Positions 23,768 through 35,049 of a stretch of DNA of 64,000 nt are shown here, one piece after another (position 1 is the first letter of the stretch; each line of letters begins with the position of its first letter). A program made the translations under genes and the position numbers. The notes under the pieces are model-generated. The model was not told the DNA's origin. It ran no database searches and saw only the letters and a list, made by a program, of their open reading frames with translations. The DNA comes from Rhabditoides inermis (Eukaryota; Nematoda; Chromadorea; Rhabditida; Rhabditidae): contig CAWZYM010000020.1 in assembly GCA_963966185.1 (NCBI GenBank), positions 1,729,501 through 1,793,500 on the forward strand. The letters are read 5' to 3'.

Positions 23768-25780
23768 ATGAGTGTACGTCTGCGCGTCTACCGAGGAGAT
23801 GAGGAGAGCAGGGAAGCAGAGGTGTCCTCCATATCCCTCCTTTTCATTGACACATTTCGCGCAGAACTCGCCGACATAGTTGGAGACTTTGACAGCTTCG
23901 AATGTGAGTGACGGCGACGTGGATAGTGTTGTGTCGTGCTAGCAAAGTGAGCGCTGGCTGCGTTGTGCATGTTCGTGCGTTTTTGAAATGCGGTGACGTC
24001 ATTTGCCAGCGCTTTTCCATTTATTTTTGTTTTGTAATTATAATTCTAGGTAATATCATTACTGTGTTCATACTGCGTAAATTAAATTTACGTTGTTATA
24101 GATGAAGACGAGGATGGCGATAAAATCGTGGTGCGGAGCGACGAGGATTTGGAAGTGTTCGCATCAGGGTTCCTCCCCTCCACCACACAAGCCGTGCCCA
24201 TATGGATAGGTGAGCCAATATGAAAAAAAAATACATACCGGATATTTTCGTTGGAGCAGATCGATGACATGTCGTTATGGACGTTTATTGTTTGCCGAAT
24301 GTTGATCGTCTGTCTGTGCGGATAGTGCAACGTGGTTTTCCCACCGACGATTGTGTATCGCGGTCTACGAATTGCTGTGAACAGTATTGTTATATTTCAG
24401 CTGCTCGCCGCGTCTCGGCTGACCTGTGTGATGTGGAGCTGATCCTCCCCGAGGAGCTGACCATGCTCGAGCCCCTCTCCAGGGGACACATGGGTACCGT
24501 CTACAAGTGAGTGCTCGTTACGACTTTTTCCTGAAATACATGCTGGTTTCTGTCTTGCACATCTTTCTGAATATGCGTGTCATGTTGAGTCTTCTCGCAG
24601 GAGTCTGCACGTGCCGAGCGATACTCTGATGGCTGTCAAGTGTGTGCAGCTACTGGAGGACGGTGACCGACACGCCCTCCTCACTGAGCTACACATACTC
24701 GCGAAGGTGAGGCTGTGTCTGCTTTTGCATTATAGTCCATATTTCGTTGTGTAGCTTTTGCTGCGCTTTGCGCTGTACCGTATTTTGCGTTGCAGTGTCG
24801 AGGTGACTTTGTCGTGCACCTTCTCGGAACGTCGATCGATGGGAATCAGGTTGGTATCTGTGCATATGCGCTTGATACGCGTTTCCATTGTAGCTGTCGA
24901 TATGTATGGAGTTGATGTGTGGCGGTTCATGCGCCGACTACCCCGCCTTCCCTCCGCCTGTGATGCGCCCCCTCGCCAAGAGCGTGTGCGCGGGACTGGA
25001 GTGGCTGTGGCAGAACGGAGTCATGCACAGGGGTGAGTCGGTGGGGACGAGACACATCTAATCGAGGCGCTCTTCCAGATCTCAAGCCGAGCAACATTCT
25101 GCTGAACACAAGCGGCTACGTTAAACTCGCCGACTTCGGCGTGTCCAAGGTATTTTTTCTATGAACTCTGAAATCGGATAGGATTTGTTGATATGCTATG
25201 CATTCACATTCACATGTTCGCGTGTTTAGTTGATGGACGAGTCTGTGGCGCGGAGCTATGTGGGCACAGGAGTGTACATGGCACCAGAGAGGGCGAGCGG
25301 CGGAGGATACAAGCGAGTCTCTCTCTCTCTTTCTCTCCTTCTCTCTCCCCCTCACCCCCTCTCTCTCTCTCTCTCTCTCACCTTCTCGCGCAGGCTGGAG
25401 TCGGACGTATGGAGTCTGGGCGTGTGTCTTCTCGAGTTGATGCTGGGCGAGTTTCCGTGGAGGCGCGAGGACTGGCGGGACGACGCCACTCTGATGGACG
25501 TGCCTCGGGACGTGGTGGATGTGCTGGGGGAGGTGGTGGGCGGGGAGGTGCGGGTGGAGGGAGAGCTGGTCGAGCGACACGGACCCGACGCCAGACGACT
25601 CCTCCATGCATGGTCAGTCGCCATGTTCCGTCATTATCTTATATATTCCCCTGCAGCATCCAAAAGGACGCGTCTCGTCGCTGGGGTCGAGTGGAGTTAG
25701 CACAGTGCGCGTACATTCGAGATGCTCTCATCGACAGGGAAGCGATTGCTGCATTTGTGAGGGAAAAGCGGGTACGGTAA
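23768..25780 (+). CDS. PB1-domain MAP kinase kinase, MEK5-like
   Basis: Dual-specificity MAP2K resembling mammalian MAP2K5 (MEK5), which phosphorylates ERK5. Exons: 23768-23903, 24102-24209, 24401-24506, 24601-24706, 24796-24849, 24894-25032, 25079-25149, 25230-25312, 25394-25612 and 25657-25780, all in phase, giving 381 residues. The N-terminal PB1 domain (about 1-85) has the acidic OPCA-type motif YEDEDGDKIVVRSDEDLEVF. The kinase domain has SRGHMGTVYK (glycine loop), MAVKCVQL, LTELHIL, VMHRDLKPSNILL, LADFGVSK, YVGTGVYMAPERASG and ESDVWSLGVCLLELMLG. The activation-loop sequence DESVARSYVG carries the MAP2K serines. One intron (25313-25393) needs a GC donor to keep frame. ELP1 starts only 147 nt downstream, so the pair may be co-transcribed. 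Confidence 0.85.
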
Positions 25781-25927
25781 AAGATTTGTATGAATTTCGA
25801 TATAAATTCATTTATTCCTGGACTTTGTGAGTTGATGTTGGCATGATTTTGAACGGTTGTTTTACCGCATTGATATCTTTGCGATTTTGATTTTGTGCAA
25901 TGGTAAGTGATTACGCATGCGTATAGG

Positions 25928-28900
25928 ATGCGGAACGTGCGCGTGGCGTGCGCGCGCGCCTCCGCCGATGTGTACAAGGAGGTGCTGAGCGGTGAGTAGT
26001 GGTCGTACACGTGAGAACTCTGTTGAAATATTGTCATCGGTATTGTATTTGTGATGTGCCTGTGTCAGGCGCGGAGGCTGTGTGTGTGGATGTGGCTAGT
26101 GGATGGAGCTACGTCGCCACACCCGATTTGTGCTGCGCCTTCAACGAAAACATGGAGGTTCTCTACTAGTGTAGAGTATTGATTGATCCTTCTTGTTCAG
26201 ATGGAGTGGGAGTTGCCGTGGTCGGAGGAGCGCGCCGGAGCCGCCCTCGTTGACATGCAGTTCATGTCGGATGGAGGAGGAGAGGTGATTGCATTATACG
26301 TTTCTGATTTTGATGTGTTTCTCATCAGATCGTGGTGGTTCTGTCTAGCGGGGAGGTGCTGGTGGTGTCTGGTGAGACGCAGTCCGTGTGCCCTGCCGGC
26401 TCGATCGGCCTGCCAGTGTCCGCTGCCGCCTGGTCGCCCGATCTCGAAATACTCGCCGTCGCCACCGATGGAGAACAGCCGATGATGATTGTCATGGACA
26501 GAATGGTGCGGCACACTATTTGTATTCAGTTCAGTTGATAACTTATGTTGTAGCTGGTGCCGATTTCGGAGTGCGAGTTGAACAGCGGGGAGCAGGGCAA
26601 GGATGAGTTGGTGACTGTGGGATGGGGATCCAGGGAGACACAGTTCCAGGGATCCGCCGGAAAGGTCGGTTCGTTCATGCTACCTAAAAATCAATTGATA
26701 TCGTGAATGTGTAAAACGTAACATATCTATAGAGACGACTATAGTTTCATATGTATTGTAGGCTGCTCGCGAGAAGCCCGTGGTGTTGGATCGGTCTGCC
26801 CTGCCGGGAGACGATGGAAAGACGGTGCTGCGATGGAGAGCCGATGGACAGTACCTCGTAGCCAGCCACAGGCACGGAGACGAGAGGAGGTGCACGGTGA
26901 GTGGGCATTCTGCGAGTACGCAGCTGATGTCTATGGATGTAGTGGGTTGCAGGTGTGGAACCGCGAGTGCGAGTTGATGTCTCGTGTGAAGGGCGAGCGG
27001 CCGAGCGAGGCGCGCATCGCCGTCAGACCAAAGGGCAACATCATCGCCACTTTGACCAGGGAGAATGGAGGTGCATTTGTACTATTCCATGAGATTCACT
27101 ATTTGAATATTGCAGGTCGCCAGCTGGTGTTGTTCGAGCGCAACGGCGAGAAGCGGTTCGAGTGCTCGTTGGAGGCGGGTGTGGAGGGGGCGGAGCGTGG
27201 AGAGGGGGCGGAGCGTGGAGAGCTGGTCGACTTGGCGTGGGATGCGTCGGCCGATATTCTGGCGGTGCACATGCGCTACTCGGAGTGGGACGAGGGTGAG
27301 TGAGGGTGGAGAAGGGCGGGCCGCCACAGAGGGTGTTGCAGTGGAGCTGTGGACGGTGAGCAACTACGACTGGCGCATGAGTGCGGTGCGCAGATTCGGG
27401 CGGGTGCACGCGTGGCAGTGGTGGGTCGATGGAAAAGGAGGGTTATGTTGATGATATGACGTGCAGGTGCGACGAGCGCGCCGGTCGATTCACAGCCGTG
27501 GCCGATGGCCGAGTGTGGCACATCCTGTTCGACCAGCAGTATCACCAGGCATCCGGACGGGTTGTCGTCGCCGCCACCGGTGTGTTTGCTGTGCTTGTCG
27601 ATGTTGTTGACATGCCTGTCTCCAGATGAGCTGCGTCTATCGAATGTGGCTGTGCGTCCGATCCCGCCTCCGATGTGCGAGCAGTCTCTGAAGGTGGGAG
27701 CCATCCAGGCAGTGGCAATGTCAGCAGACGGCACTCGCTGTGCGGTCGTCTCTCCGGCCGGCACTCTTGCGCAATGTGGGTACGATAATGATGATTTGTC
27801 GCAAGTGTCCCCATGGCCGAGTGGATAGCGCGCGCTGCCAGCGGTCCGACGGTCGCGGGTTCGATTCCGCGCGGCTGTAATTGCTCCCACGAAGATGAGC
27901 CGGCAGTCTACAACGCTGTGTTCATTCTTATGTGAGCGAGATAGGTGCTGCCCGTATCTCGGCTCTGTCGTCCTGTCAATGGATAGCGCTGTCGTGTGGT
28001 CGCCACATTCTTTTTGTTGTAATCCTGGTAACTTCGAAATTCAAACTAGCCTTTTCAGACCAGCTTGTCGACGATGATTTTGCGGCGTGCGAGATGCCGG
28101 CAGTACAGATTCCGTGCGGTCTGCTGTGTGGGTTGGGTGTGGACGGAGAGAGTGTGGTGGGATGGACACTGCGCGGAAAGGACACTGTGGTGTGGAGGAC
28201 GACGGCGGGAGGACAGGAGACGGAGATGTGAGGGGGGGAGGACATGGGTTCATATGGACAAAGGTGTTGCAGTGTGCACGCGTCGCCCCGTCCGCTGGTG
28301 TGGGTTGGCTCGCGTGCAGGAGAGGTGATGGGGGTGGATGAGGAGGGAGGTGTGCTGCGGATTGGAGACGGACAGGAGGAGCGCATGTACCAGCTGGAGG
28401 GAGACGTCGGCGGGGGAGTCGTCACCCACTACACTCACGTCAGTCTATCACGCTTCTGATTGCGAATAACTTATCGACTTTGCTCCAGTTGGGTGTGGTG
28501 TCTCTCACTCTGCGCGGAGGAGTGCTGGCAGTGAATGGACGGAGGATGACTGGGGAGCCCGTGTCTTCCTTCCTCGTCGCACCGCAGGATGTCCTCATCT
28601 ACATCACCATGGCCAACAAGATGGGCATGTGTGCGCTGGAGGGAGGCGAGAGAGTGGCGGATGGTGGGTGAGATGGAGGGAGGGAGGGAGGGATGACGAT
28701 GGACTACAGATCGAGCAGTGGAGCTGGGCAGTCGACTGGTGGGATGCGCAACGCAAGGCGGAACGACTCTCGTCATGCAGATGCCGCGAGGCAACCTCGA
28801 GACCATCCACCCCAGACCGTGAGTTTTGGTAGTACAATACATTCATTCAATGACATGTGTCCCTTTTGAGGTTCGTGGACCGAGTGGTTCGCTCGTTGGC

Positions 28901-31900
28901 TGCTGGCGGGGAGTGGAAGAAGGCGCTGGCAATGATGAAGAGACACCGAGTCGACATGAACAGACTGCTCGAGTGGCAGGGAGAGGTGGGTCCATATAGA
29001 TAGGCACATGGCAAAGGTTTAGTGGATAAAAGGGAATCGACGAAATCTTTGAAATGATAGAGGTGAATTCCTCTTCAGGACTTTTACTCGCACGTGCCGT
29101 CTATGGTAGCGCAGTGCAATGCGGACCTGCTGAACCTGTTAATTGCGGGGGTGGGAGAGGGAGAGCCGGCAGAACAGGCCACTGACAAGGTGGGTGGAGT
29201 GACAAGGACAATGTGTGTGAAGAATGTCACTGTCTCAGATCTGCCGTGTGTGCTCATGCATGGCGTCCGAGCTGCTGTCTCTTCCCCTCTCCAGACGTCT
29301 CGAGCTGTTCACTGTGCTCCTCTCCGCCCTCCTCCGACCACAGCCGAGTGACGTGGAGGGAGCACTAAAACACATCAAACAGCACACTGATCAGAGTGAG
29401 TGGCGGGGGAAGAGGAGGGGAGATGGTGGTGGTTGCAGTGGACCCGTCTGTCCGCGAGAGGGAGAGCCGTCGCTGGCTGCACCACGTGGGCTTCTTCGCA
29501 CCCGCGCACACCATCTTCTCCGCCAGCCTCGCCACCTACGACCTCAAGCTCGCCGTCCAGGTTGGTGCTTCGGACTTGTGTGTTTACATTACTTTGTTTC
29601 CGGTCGCCGAGGCGGGCGACCGCGACCCGAAGGAATACCTGCCGCTGCTCAACTCACTCGCCAAGGTGAGTATATGACGTCATTTCAATATGACATCATT
29701 ATTCATACTTCAGCTGGAGCCGGAGGCGTACCGTCGCCATCGCATCGACGTCGTACGAAAGGACTTCGTGGAAGCGCTCAGGCATATTGCCGAGCTGGAC
29801 GACAAGTGAGTGTCGTGTAGGGATTCGTGGATATTGTCGTTGTGTCTAACATTGTCTTTTTTAGATTCGACGAAGCTGTGGCGTTGATGAAGGAGCAACA
29901 ATTGTACGCACAGGCAATGCTGATCTACCAGGGAGGCGAGAGATACAAGGTGAGTGACGTCATTGTAGGAAGTGATGCCTTCGCTGTGCCCTTGCAGGAC
30001 GTGTGCGCTCACTATGCGGCGTTCCTGGAGTCGAAGGCGCAATGGAGGGAGGCGGCTGCGTTGTATGGAAAGGTAGTGGGGGAAGGAGTGTCCAGCCTAT
30101 CCTGAAGTGAAGATATTCAGGCGGGAGACTGGCAGAAGCAGCTGCGGTGTGTGGAGATGAGCAGGGATGCCAAGACGTACGCGCGTCTCGTCCAGAGAGC
30201 CAAGAGGGACGGCAGACCAGTCGACGAGGTGAGCTCTCCCCCCCCCCCTCTCATCCACTCACACTCACTTATCCCCTGTTCAGACCGAGACTCACCTCTC
30301 TCAGCAGCGCATAGTGTCTGCCCTCAAGACTGCGGGTGCGTGGACCGACGCCGCAGAGGCCATGCTGCACATGGTAGGACTTTGTGACGTCATCTGTCTC
30401 GTGACGTCACACTTGTTCGTTGCAGGACTCTCCTCTCATCGAGGTGATCTCGGCGCTGTCTCGCGTCTCGCAGTGGCAGCGCATGGTCGAGGTGGTGGAG
30501 GAGAGAGGAGGCGACAAGGGTGAGTGGGCGGGGCTGGAAGGGGCGGAGCTTGGTGTTCACAGTGGGCGGGGCTGGAAGGGACGGAGCTTGGTGTTCACAG
30601 TGGGCGAGGCTGAAAGGGGCGGAGCTTGGTGTTCACTTGGTGTTCATAAGAATAAGAATGTTTTCAGATATGAACACGGTTCGTTCGGAGCTGGTGGATA
30701 GGGCGACGCGTTTGTTCGATGAGATAGCGAGCAAGAGGACAGAGTTGGTGAGGTGAGTGGAGGGAGTGAAATATCTTTGTGATCTGGACGCCTATCCTTG
30801 CCCTTCTTGAGATACGCGACCCGCCTGGATGTGGTCCGCGCCACGAAGGCGGTCCGGCTACAGCGACTCAAGGACGGAGAGGACACTGCGAGGTAGGCAG
30901 TAGTGTTGGGCAGGATTAATCCAAATTTGGATTAATCGTGGATTAATCGGATTAATCGGATTAATCCGAATCTTAATCCAAAATCTTAGAAATTTTGGAT
31001 TTCAGATTAATCCGAAATCCAAAATCCAGTTTTCTGGGGATTTGGATTAATCCAAATTCCAAAATCCAGAAATCCGGGTTTTGGACTTTGTATTAATCTA
31101 CTCGTTTACAAATTGTTAAAATAATGTTGTTTTAAATGATGAAATTTCATTTTATTTGAGCTTTTCATATATAACGGCGCCCTTGTAACTCTACAGAAAC
31201 ATCAAAAACACCAAATTCTACTATTAGTAAGGCGAAAAGATGCCAAAAAGACAATGTAAAACTTGGATTAATCCAAAATCTAAAGTTTGGATTAATCTGA
31301 AATCCAAAATCCAAAAATTTTGGATTTTGGGTTAATCCAAAACCCGAAATCCACAATTTTGGATCACGGATTAATCCAAAATCCAAAACCCTGAATATCT
31401 GGGATTTTGATTAATCCAAAATCCAAAATCCAACTCGGATTAGGATTTTGCCCAACACTAGTAGGCAGTCACGAATATATTTTTTAACGGATTGACCATC
31501 ATTTCGAATGTTTCAGGGACCTGGAGGGCTGTGACGCGTTCTCGGAGGCGTCGACGATCTCTCGGGCGACGAGCAGACGCACCGGAAGCAGCAAGGTCAG
31601 CAAGGCATCCACCACCGCCAGCGTGCGCAAGAGGAAGCAGGTGGGCGGAGTCACAGGGGGCGGGGTGAAGGGCGTGGTTGCAGATCGACAAGCGCAAGGC
31701 GTCTCTGAAGGAGGGCGGAGAGTACGAGGACAATGCACTCATGATCGCTGCCAAGACGTGCTATGCAAAGGCGGACGAGTGGACTGGTGAGAAGAGGGAG
31801 AGAAAGAGAGAGGGAGAGGGGGGAGAGAAAGAGAGAGAACGTACTCTTTTCAGCCGAGGCTCGCCAGCTTCTGCCCGCATTGGTGGCAGTCGATGAGCTG

Positions 31901-32508
31901 GAGTGGGCGAGAAAGGTGAGGAAACTAGTTTGTAGAAAGAAGAAAGTGGTTGAATGTGAATGATGACGCTTTTTTCGTTCAGATCCAGTCGTCCCTCTCT
32001 GTCTTGGTGGAGGAGGCGACCAGGCGCCTCTCCCAGATCTGGCCCTCCCGCCTCGCGCCCCACCAGCTGCCCGGACCCATCCATGCACTGGTACGTTGTG
32101 TGTTGCATTGTGATTGTGTTATGTGTTTTGTTTCAGTACCTGCAAGACGATGTGTTCACGTTCCCGGAGGAGGGCGGTATGCCGGCGATGGTGCTCATTG
32201 GTGGGTGGGATACGGTAGAAGAGGGGTATCGTAGAACAGAATGACTTTGTAAAGTAGCGGTCAGTCTCTGCAAACGACTTCGAATTACCCTCAAACTACC
32301 TCTGAAATGCCTGGCGATATGCCTTTCGAATTACCTTCGAATGACTTCAAACTACTTCGGATTACTTGCTTTGCAACGCTTCGGATTCCTTCGGATATGT
32401 ATTCGAAGAGACTGACCGCGCCTTAATCTAACACTTGTTTCAGAGCCGGAGATGGTTGCCCCAGCGCTGAACACGGATCTCGGCTGGAAGCTGCAGATGC
32501 TGGAGTGA
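25928..32508 (+). CDS. elpc-1: Elongator complex protein 1 (IKAP/IKI3)
   Basis: Scaffold of the Elongator complex, which installs xcm5-type modifications on wobble uridine of tRNAs; cytosolic. Starts MRNVRVACARAS just after an acceptor-type TATAG. About 30 small exons. The N-terminal WD40 part includes EMEWELPWSEE, SAAAWSPDLEILAVATDG, LVTVGWGSRETQFQGSAGK, VLRWRADGQYLVAS and ELVDLAWDASADILAVHM, characteristic of IKI3. The C-terminal helical part includes SRRWLHHVGFFAPAHTIF, ATYDLKLAVQ, KEYLPLLNSLAKLEPE, RRHRIDVVRKDFVEALRH, ALMKEQQLYAQAMLIYQGGE and WREAAALYGK, then a basic stretch (SKVSKASTTASVRKRKQ) like the tRNA-binding region, ending LGWKLQMLE. A hAT-like MITE and a tRNA-like insertion lie in introns, and part of the gene is copied at 38.0-38.7 kb. 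Confidence 0.93.
27811..27880 (+). other. tRNA-like sequence (A and B box) in an elpc-1 intron
   Basis: TGGCCGAGTGG resembles an A box and GGTTCGATTCC a B box with a 5-bp T-arm-like stem (CGCGG/CCGCG). The would-be acceptor ends do not pair, so this is not a functional tRNA; it is tRNA-derived or SINE-like. A near-identical copy sits at about 38103-38172 within the chimeric duplication. Confidence 0.5.
30902..31460. mobile_element. hAT-like MITE built of GGATTAATCC repeats
   Basis: The ends AGTGTTGGGCA (30902-30912) and TGCCCAACACT (near 31459) are inverted repeats like hAT termini. The flanks GTAGGCAGT at 30893-30901 and 31461-31469 are an exact target-site duplication (8-9 bp). The interior is a degenerate array of GGATTAATCC and CCAAAATCC units in both orientations. 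It has no coding capacity and lies in an elpc-1 intron, immediately after the 5' splice site. Confidence 0.88.
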
Positions 32509-32777
32509 GAGAGAGGGAAGGGTCCTTCGTGGGTGGTCCCGGCCCCCGTTTTTTGTTACTTAATTGATTCCCGAAAGTTCTATTTTCGCCTTGTTGTTTT
32601 GAGAGTGTTTTGTTGACAAGCCGTCACTGTTGAATTGTTGAGACCAGAGTATAAAGTTGTTATGATTGTGTATGTCAAGATGTTCGAATTCGATTTGTCA
32701 ATCCCGTTGCCGATGCACGGTTGAATATCTCTGCCGTGGTGTATCTATGCTGATTGCTGATTGTTGTGTTGCAGAGA

Positions 32778-33309
32778 ATGCCTGACTTCCTCCGCAGTGC
32801 TGGTCTGTCGGCCGCCGCCGCAGTCGCCACCATCGTCGCCGGACAGGTGAGGCGATCACCTGTCACGATTTATCACTAATGTAATGTGTTGTTGGAGGTG
32901 TTGAAGTCTGTGCTGGTGTCGTCTCGTGTGGGCACTCTGTGTGCGGGTGGAATGGGAGGACTCGTGTTCCTCTTTGTCCTCACTGCGTGGGGCAATGTGA
33001 AGAGTGCCAGTGGAGGGTACGCGCGCGTCGGAATCTTCGAGGTGAGCGGACATGTACGATAGTTGACTGGTTGTTCAGTCGCTCGTGTCCCTCGTGATTG
33101 CGTGCATCTCATCTGCGGCCATCCACCGAGTCGCCGTCTCCGTCTGCGTCCTCTCCTCCATCGCCATACTATATGCCATGACTGGTGAGAGAGAGGGAGA
33201 GAGAGAGAGAGAGAGAGAAGATCAGTCCGTTGCAGGCATCGCTCACTCCAAGTATGGCGGTGGTGCCGCTTCCGCTGCGTCTACCGCTGCCCAGAAGAAG
33301 AAGAAGTAG
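32778..33309 (+). CDS. KRTCAP2: KRTCAP2 homologue, oligosaccharyltransferase accessory subunit
   Basis: KRTCAP2 is a small ER membrane subunit of the translocon-associated oligosaccharyltransferase. Four exons, about 130 residues: MPDFLRSAGLSAAAAVATI, then LKSVLVSSRVGTLCAGGMGG with FLFVLTAWGN, then SLVIACISSAAIHRVAVSVC, then AHSKYGGG and a Lys-rich end. The hydrophobic segments, the L-T-A-x-x-N motif and the IHR-V-V motif match the family order, and the basic C-terminus fits ER residence. The start follows a TTGCAG site by 3 nt. The third intron (33185-33234) is almost wholly a GA repeat beginning at the donor GTGAGAGAGA. An AATAAA lies at about 33461. It sits 269 nt after the ELP1 stop and 270 nt before TM2D3. 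Confidence 0.85.
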
Positions 33310-33579
33310 AGGGGCGAAGGGACACTCGTATGTTCCCCTGTCTTCCACATCCCATTGTTGTCAGTCCACACCTCTCTAATCATCAGTTTTATTATTCATG
33401 GGTTGTTACTCTTTTTATTTATTGACATTGTGATATGTTTTGCGTGCCGGGATGAAGTAATAAAGTGTTCTGCATTCGTTATAGTTGTTGTTTTCTGGTT
33501 CCAATTGGTTGCACAACCATTGCGATATCTGAATGGACATGGTTCGATGGGTGGTCGTGGTGGTGATATGTTGTTGCAG

Positions 33580-34371
33580 ATGATAGTGCGGATAGTGTTT
33601 CTGCTGGGAGCGGCGACTTCTTTTGAGTACGGGTTCGAGCCGCTGGCAGATCCCGCATAGTCAGTCACTTCCTGGCATTTGTTCGACTCACACAGCCACT
33701 CGTTTCAGTTGTTCCAAGCTGGTCGACTGTACCCGGGACGCGGACTGTCTCCTATGCGAGCCACTCGACGCGTGCCAGATGAACTCTATACATCATGTAG
33801 GCCTTATTATGTTTCTTCTCTTATACCTCTGCGGCAGGATCTGATTGACTGGCTGTCCTGATGACCTGATAGATTAGTTCAATAGCTGATTAGCTAAAGT
33901 TGTTTGGTCATTGTGGAGTTGTGGTTGTATGTGTTCAGACGTACTGTCGCACGCATCCCTCGTGCGCGCACGCGGCATCCGTGCGAGTCGAGGCCCACTG
34001 CAAGTAAGTACGAGGAGAGAGAGAGGACACGATCCAGCAACACTTGCAGCTACTGCTACCAGCTGCCGGCGTCGGAGTACGAATGCGACCCGGTCACCAA
34101 CTGCACCACCACCAGCACGAAGCTGGAGACGACCACGTGCACGGTGCGTGGAGAGGAGAGGGGGGAGGAGTATGTGAGGTGTGTTGTAGGTGCGTCCGGG
34201 CACGCTGTGCCTCGGCCGGCGTCGATTCCCGAAGCGCATCCGGTGCAACTGGACGAGCGGCATCAGCTGGGCAACCACCATGTTCCTCTCACTCACCATG
34301 GGCGGGTTCGGAGTAGACAGGTACAGTCTCTCTCTCCCTGTCTCTTCCTCTAGTAGACAGGTACAGTCTCT

Positions 34372-34417
<46 letters not shown>

Positions 34418-34569
34418 ACAATACTCCTTTTAGGTTCTACTTGGGTCTGTGGAAGTCGGGCGTCGGCAAGCTCTTTTCGTTCGGAGGCCTCGGCATATGG
34501 ACAGTTGTGGACGCAGTTCTCATAGCCACTGGATACATCGGACCGGCAGATGGCAGTCGATATGTGTGA
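33580..34569 (+). CDS. TM2D3: TM2 domain-containing protein 3 homologue
   Basis: TM2D3 (almondex in flies) is a membrane protein linked to Notch signalling and phagocytosis. The start ATG directly follows TTGCAG. The N-terminus MIVRIVFLLGAATS is a signal peptide. Then come Cys-rich segments across several exons (YCSKLVDCTRDADCLLCEP; NTCSYCYQLPASEYECDPVT) and PGTLCLGRRRFPKRIRCNWT. The C-terminus is the TM2 domain: two helices around the conserved turn GGFGVDRFYLG, then LFSFGGLGIWTVVDAVLIAT and the invariant-type end GYIGPADGSRYV. Conservation in the last 60 residues makes the subfamily call firm; the middle exons (around 33940-34010) are less certain. An AATAAA lies at about 34697. Confidence 0.9.
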
Positions 34570-35049
34570 CCGCGGGGGCGTGGTCAAAGAGGGCGTGGCC
34601 TGTACATTCCTAGGTTCTAGACGTGATTCGATCTGCGCTCTATAGATACGTGTACGTTTTCAGTGTTTGTATGATATATTATGTTTTGATTTGAATAATA
34701 AAGTATGTTTATTTTATTGTGAAAATCCATATCTGCCGATTATATAAAACGGATAGCGAAAACAGAAAATGTAAAGAAGAGGTCCAGAAGAAGACGAGGT
34801 TTTAGATGAATCGCAAAATAAGAGTTGAAAAAATTCCAAAATTGTATGAGAAAGTCGTCTATCAGAAAACATTGTTCGCGATGTTTCGCAATCACTCGCC
34901 AAATTTCGCAATCACTTGTGCGGGTTTCGTTTTATTGAGCGAGATTGTTTTGTGTGTGTGTTTTTTTAAATTTCAATTAAAACGCACATATATACACAGA
35001 TTTCGCTTGATCATATGTAATTTTACGTCTTCTATTATTATGTTTCAGG

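Noticed and set aside
27811..27880. Functional tRNA gene
   Set aside because: A and B boxes are present but acceptor arms do not pair and the anticodon arm is poor; the second copy arises from the segmental duplication.
31165..31386. 73-codon frame of repeated NPKFWISGFG-type units
   Set aside because: It is the translation of the GGATTAATCC lattice inside the MITE, not a gene.
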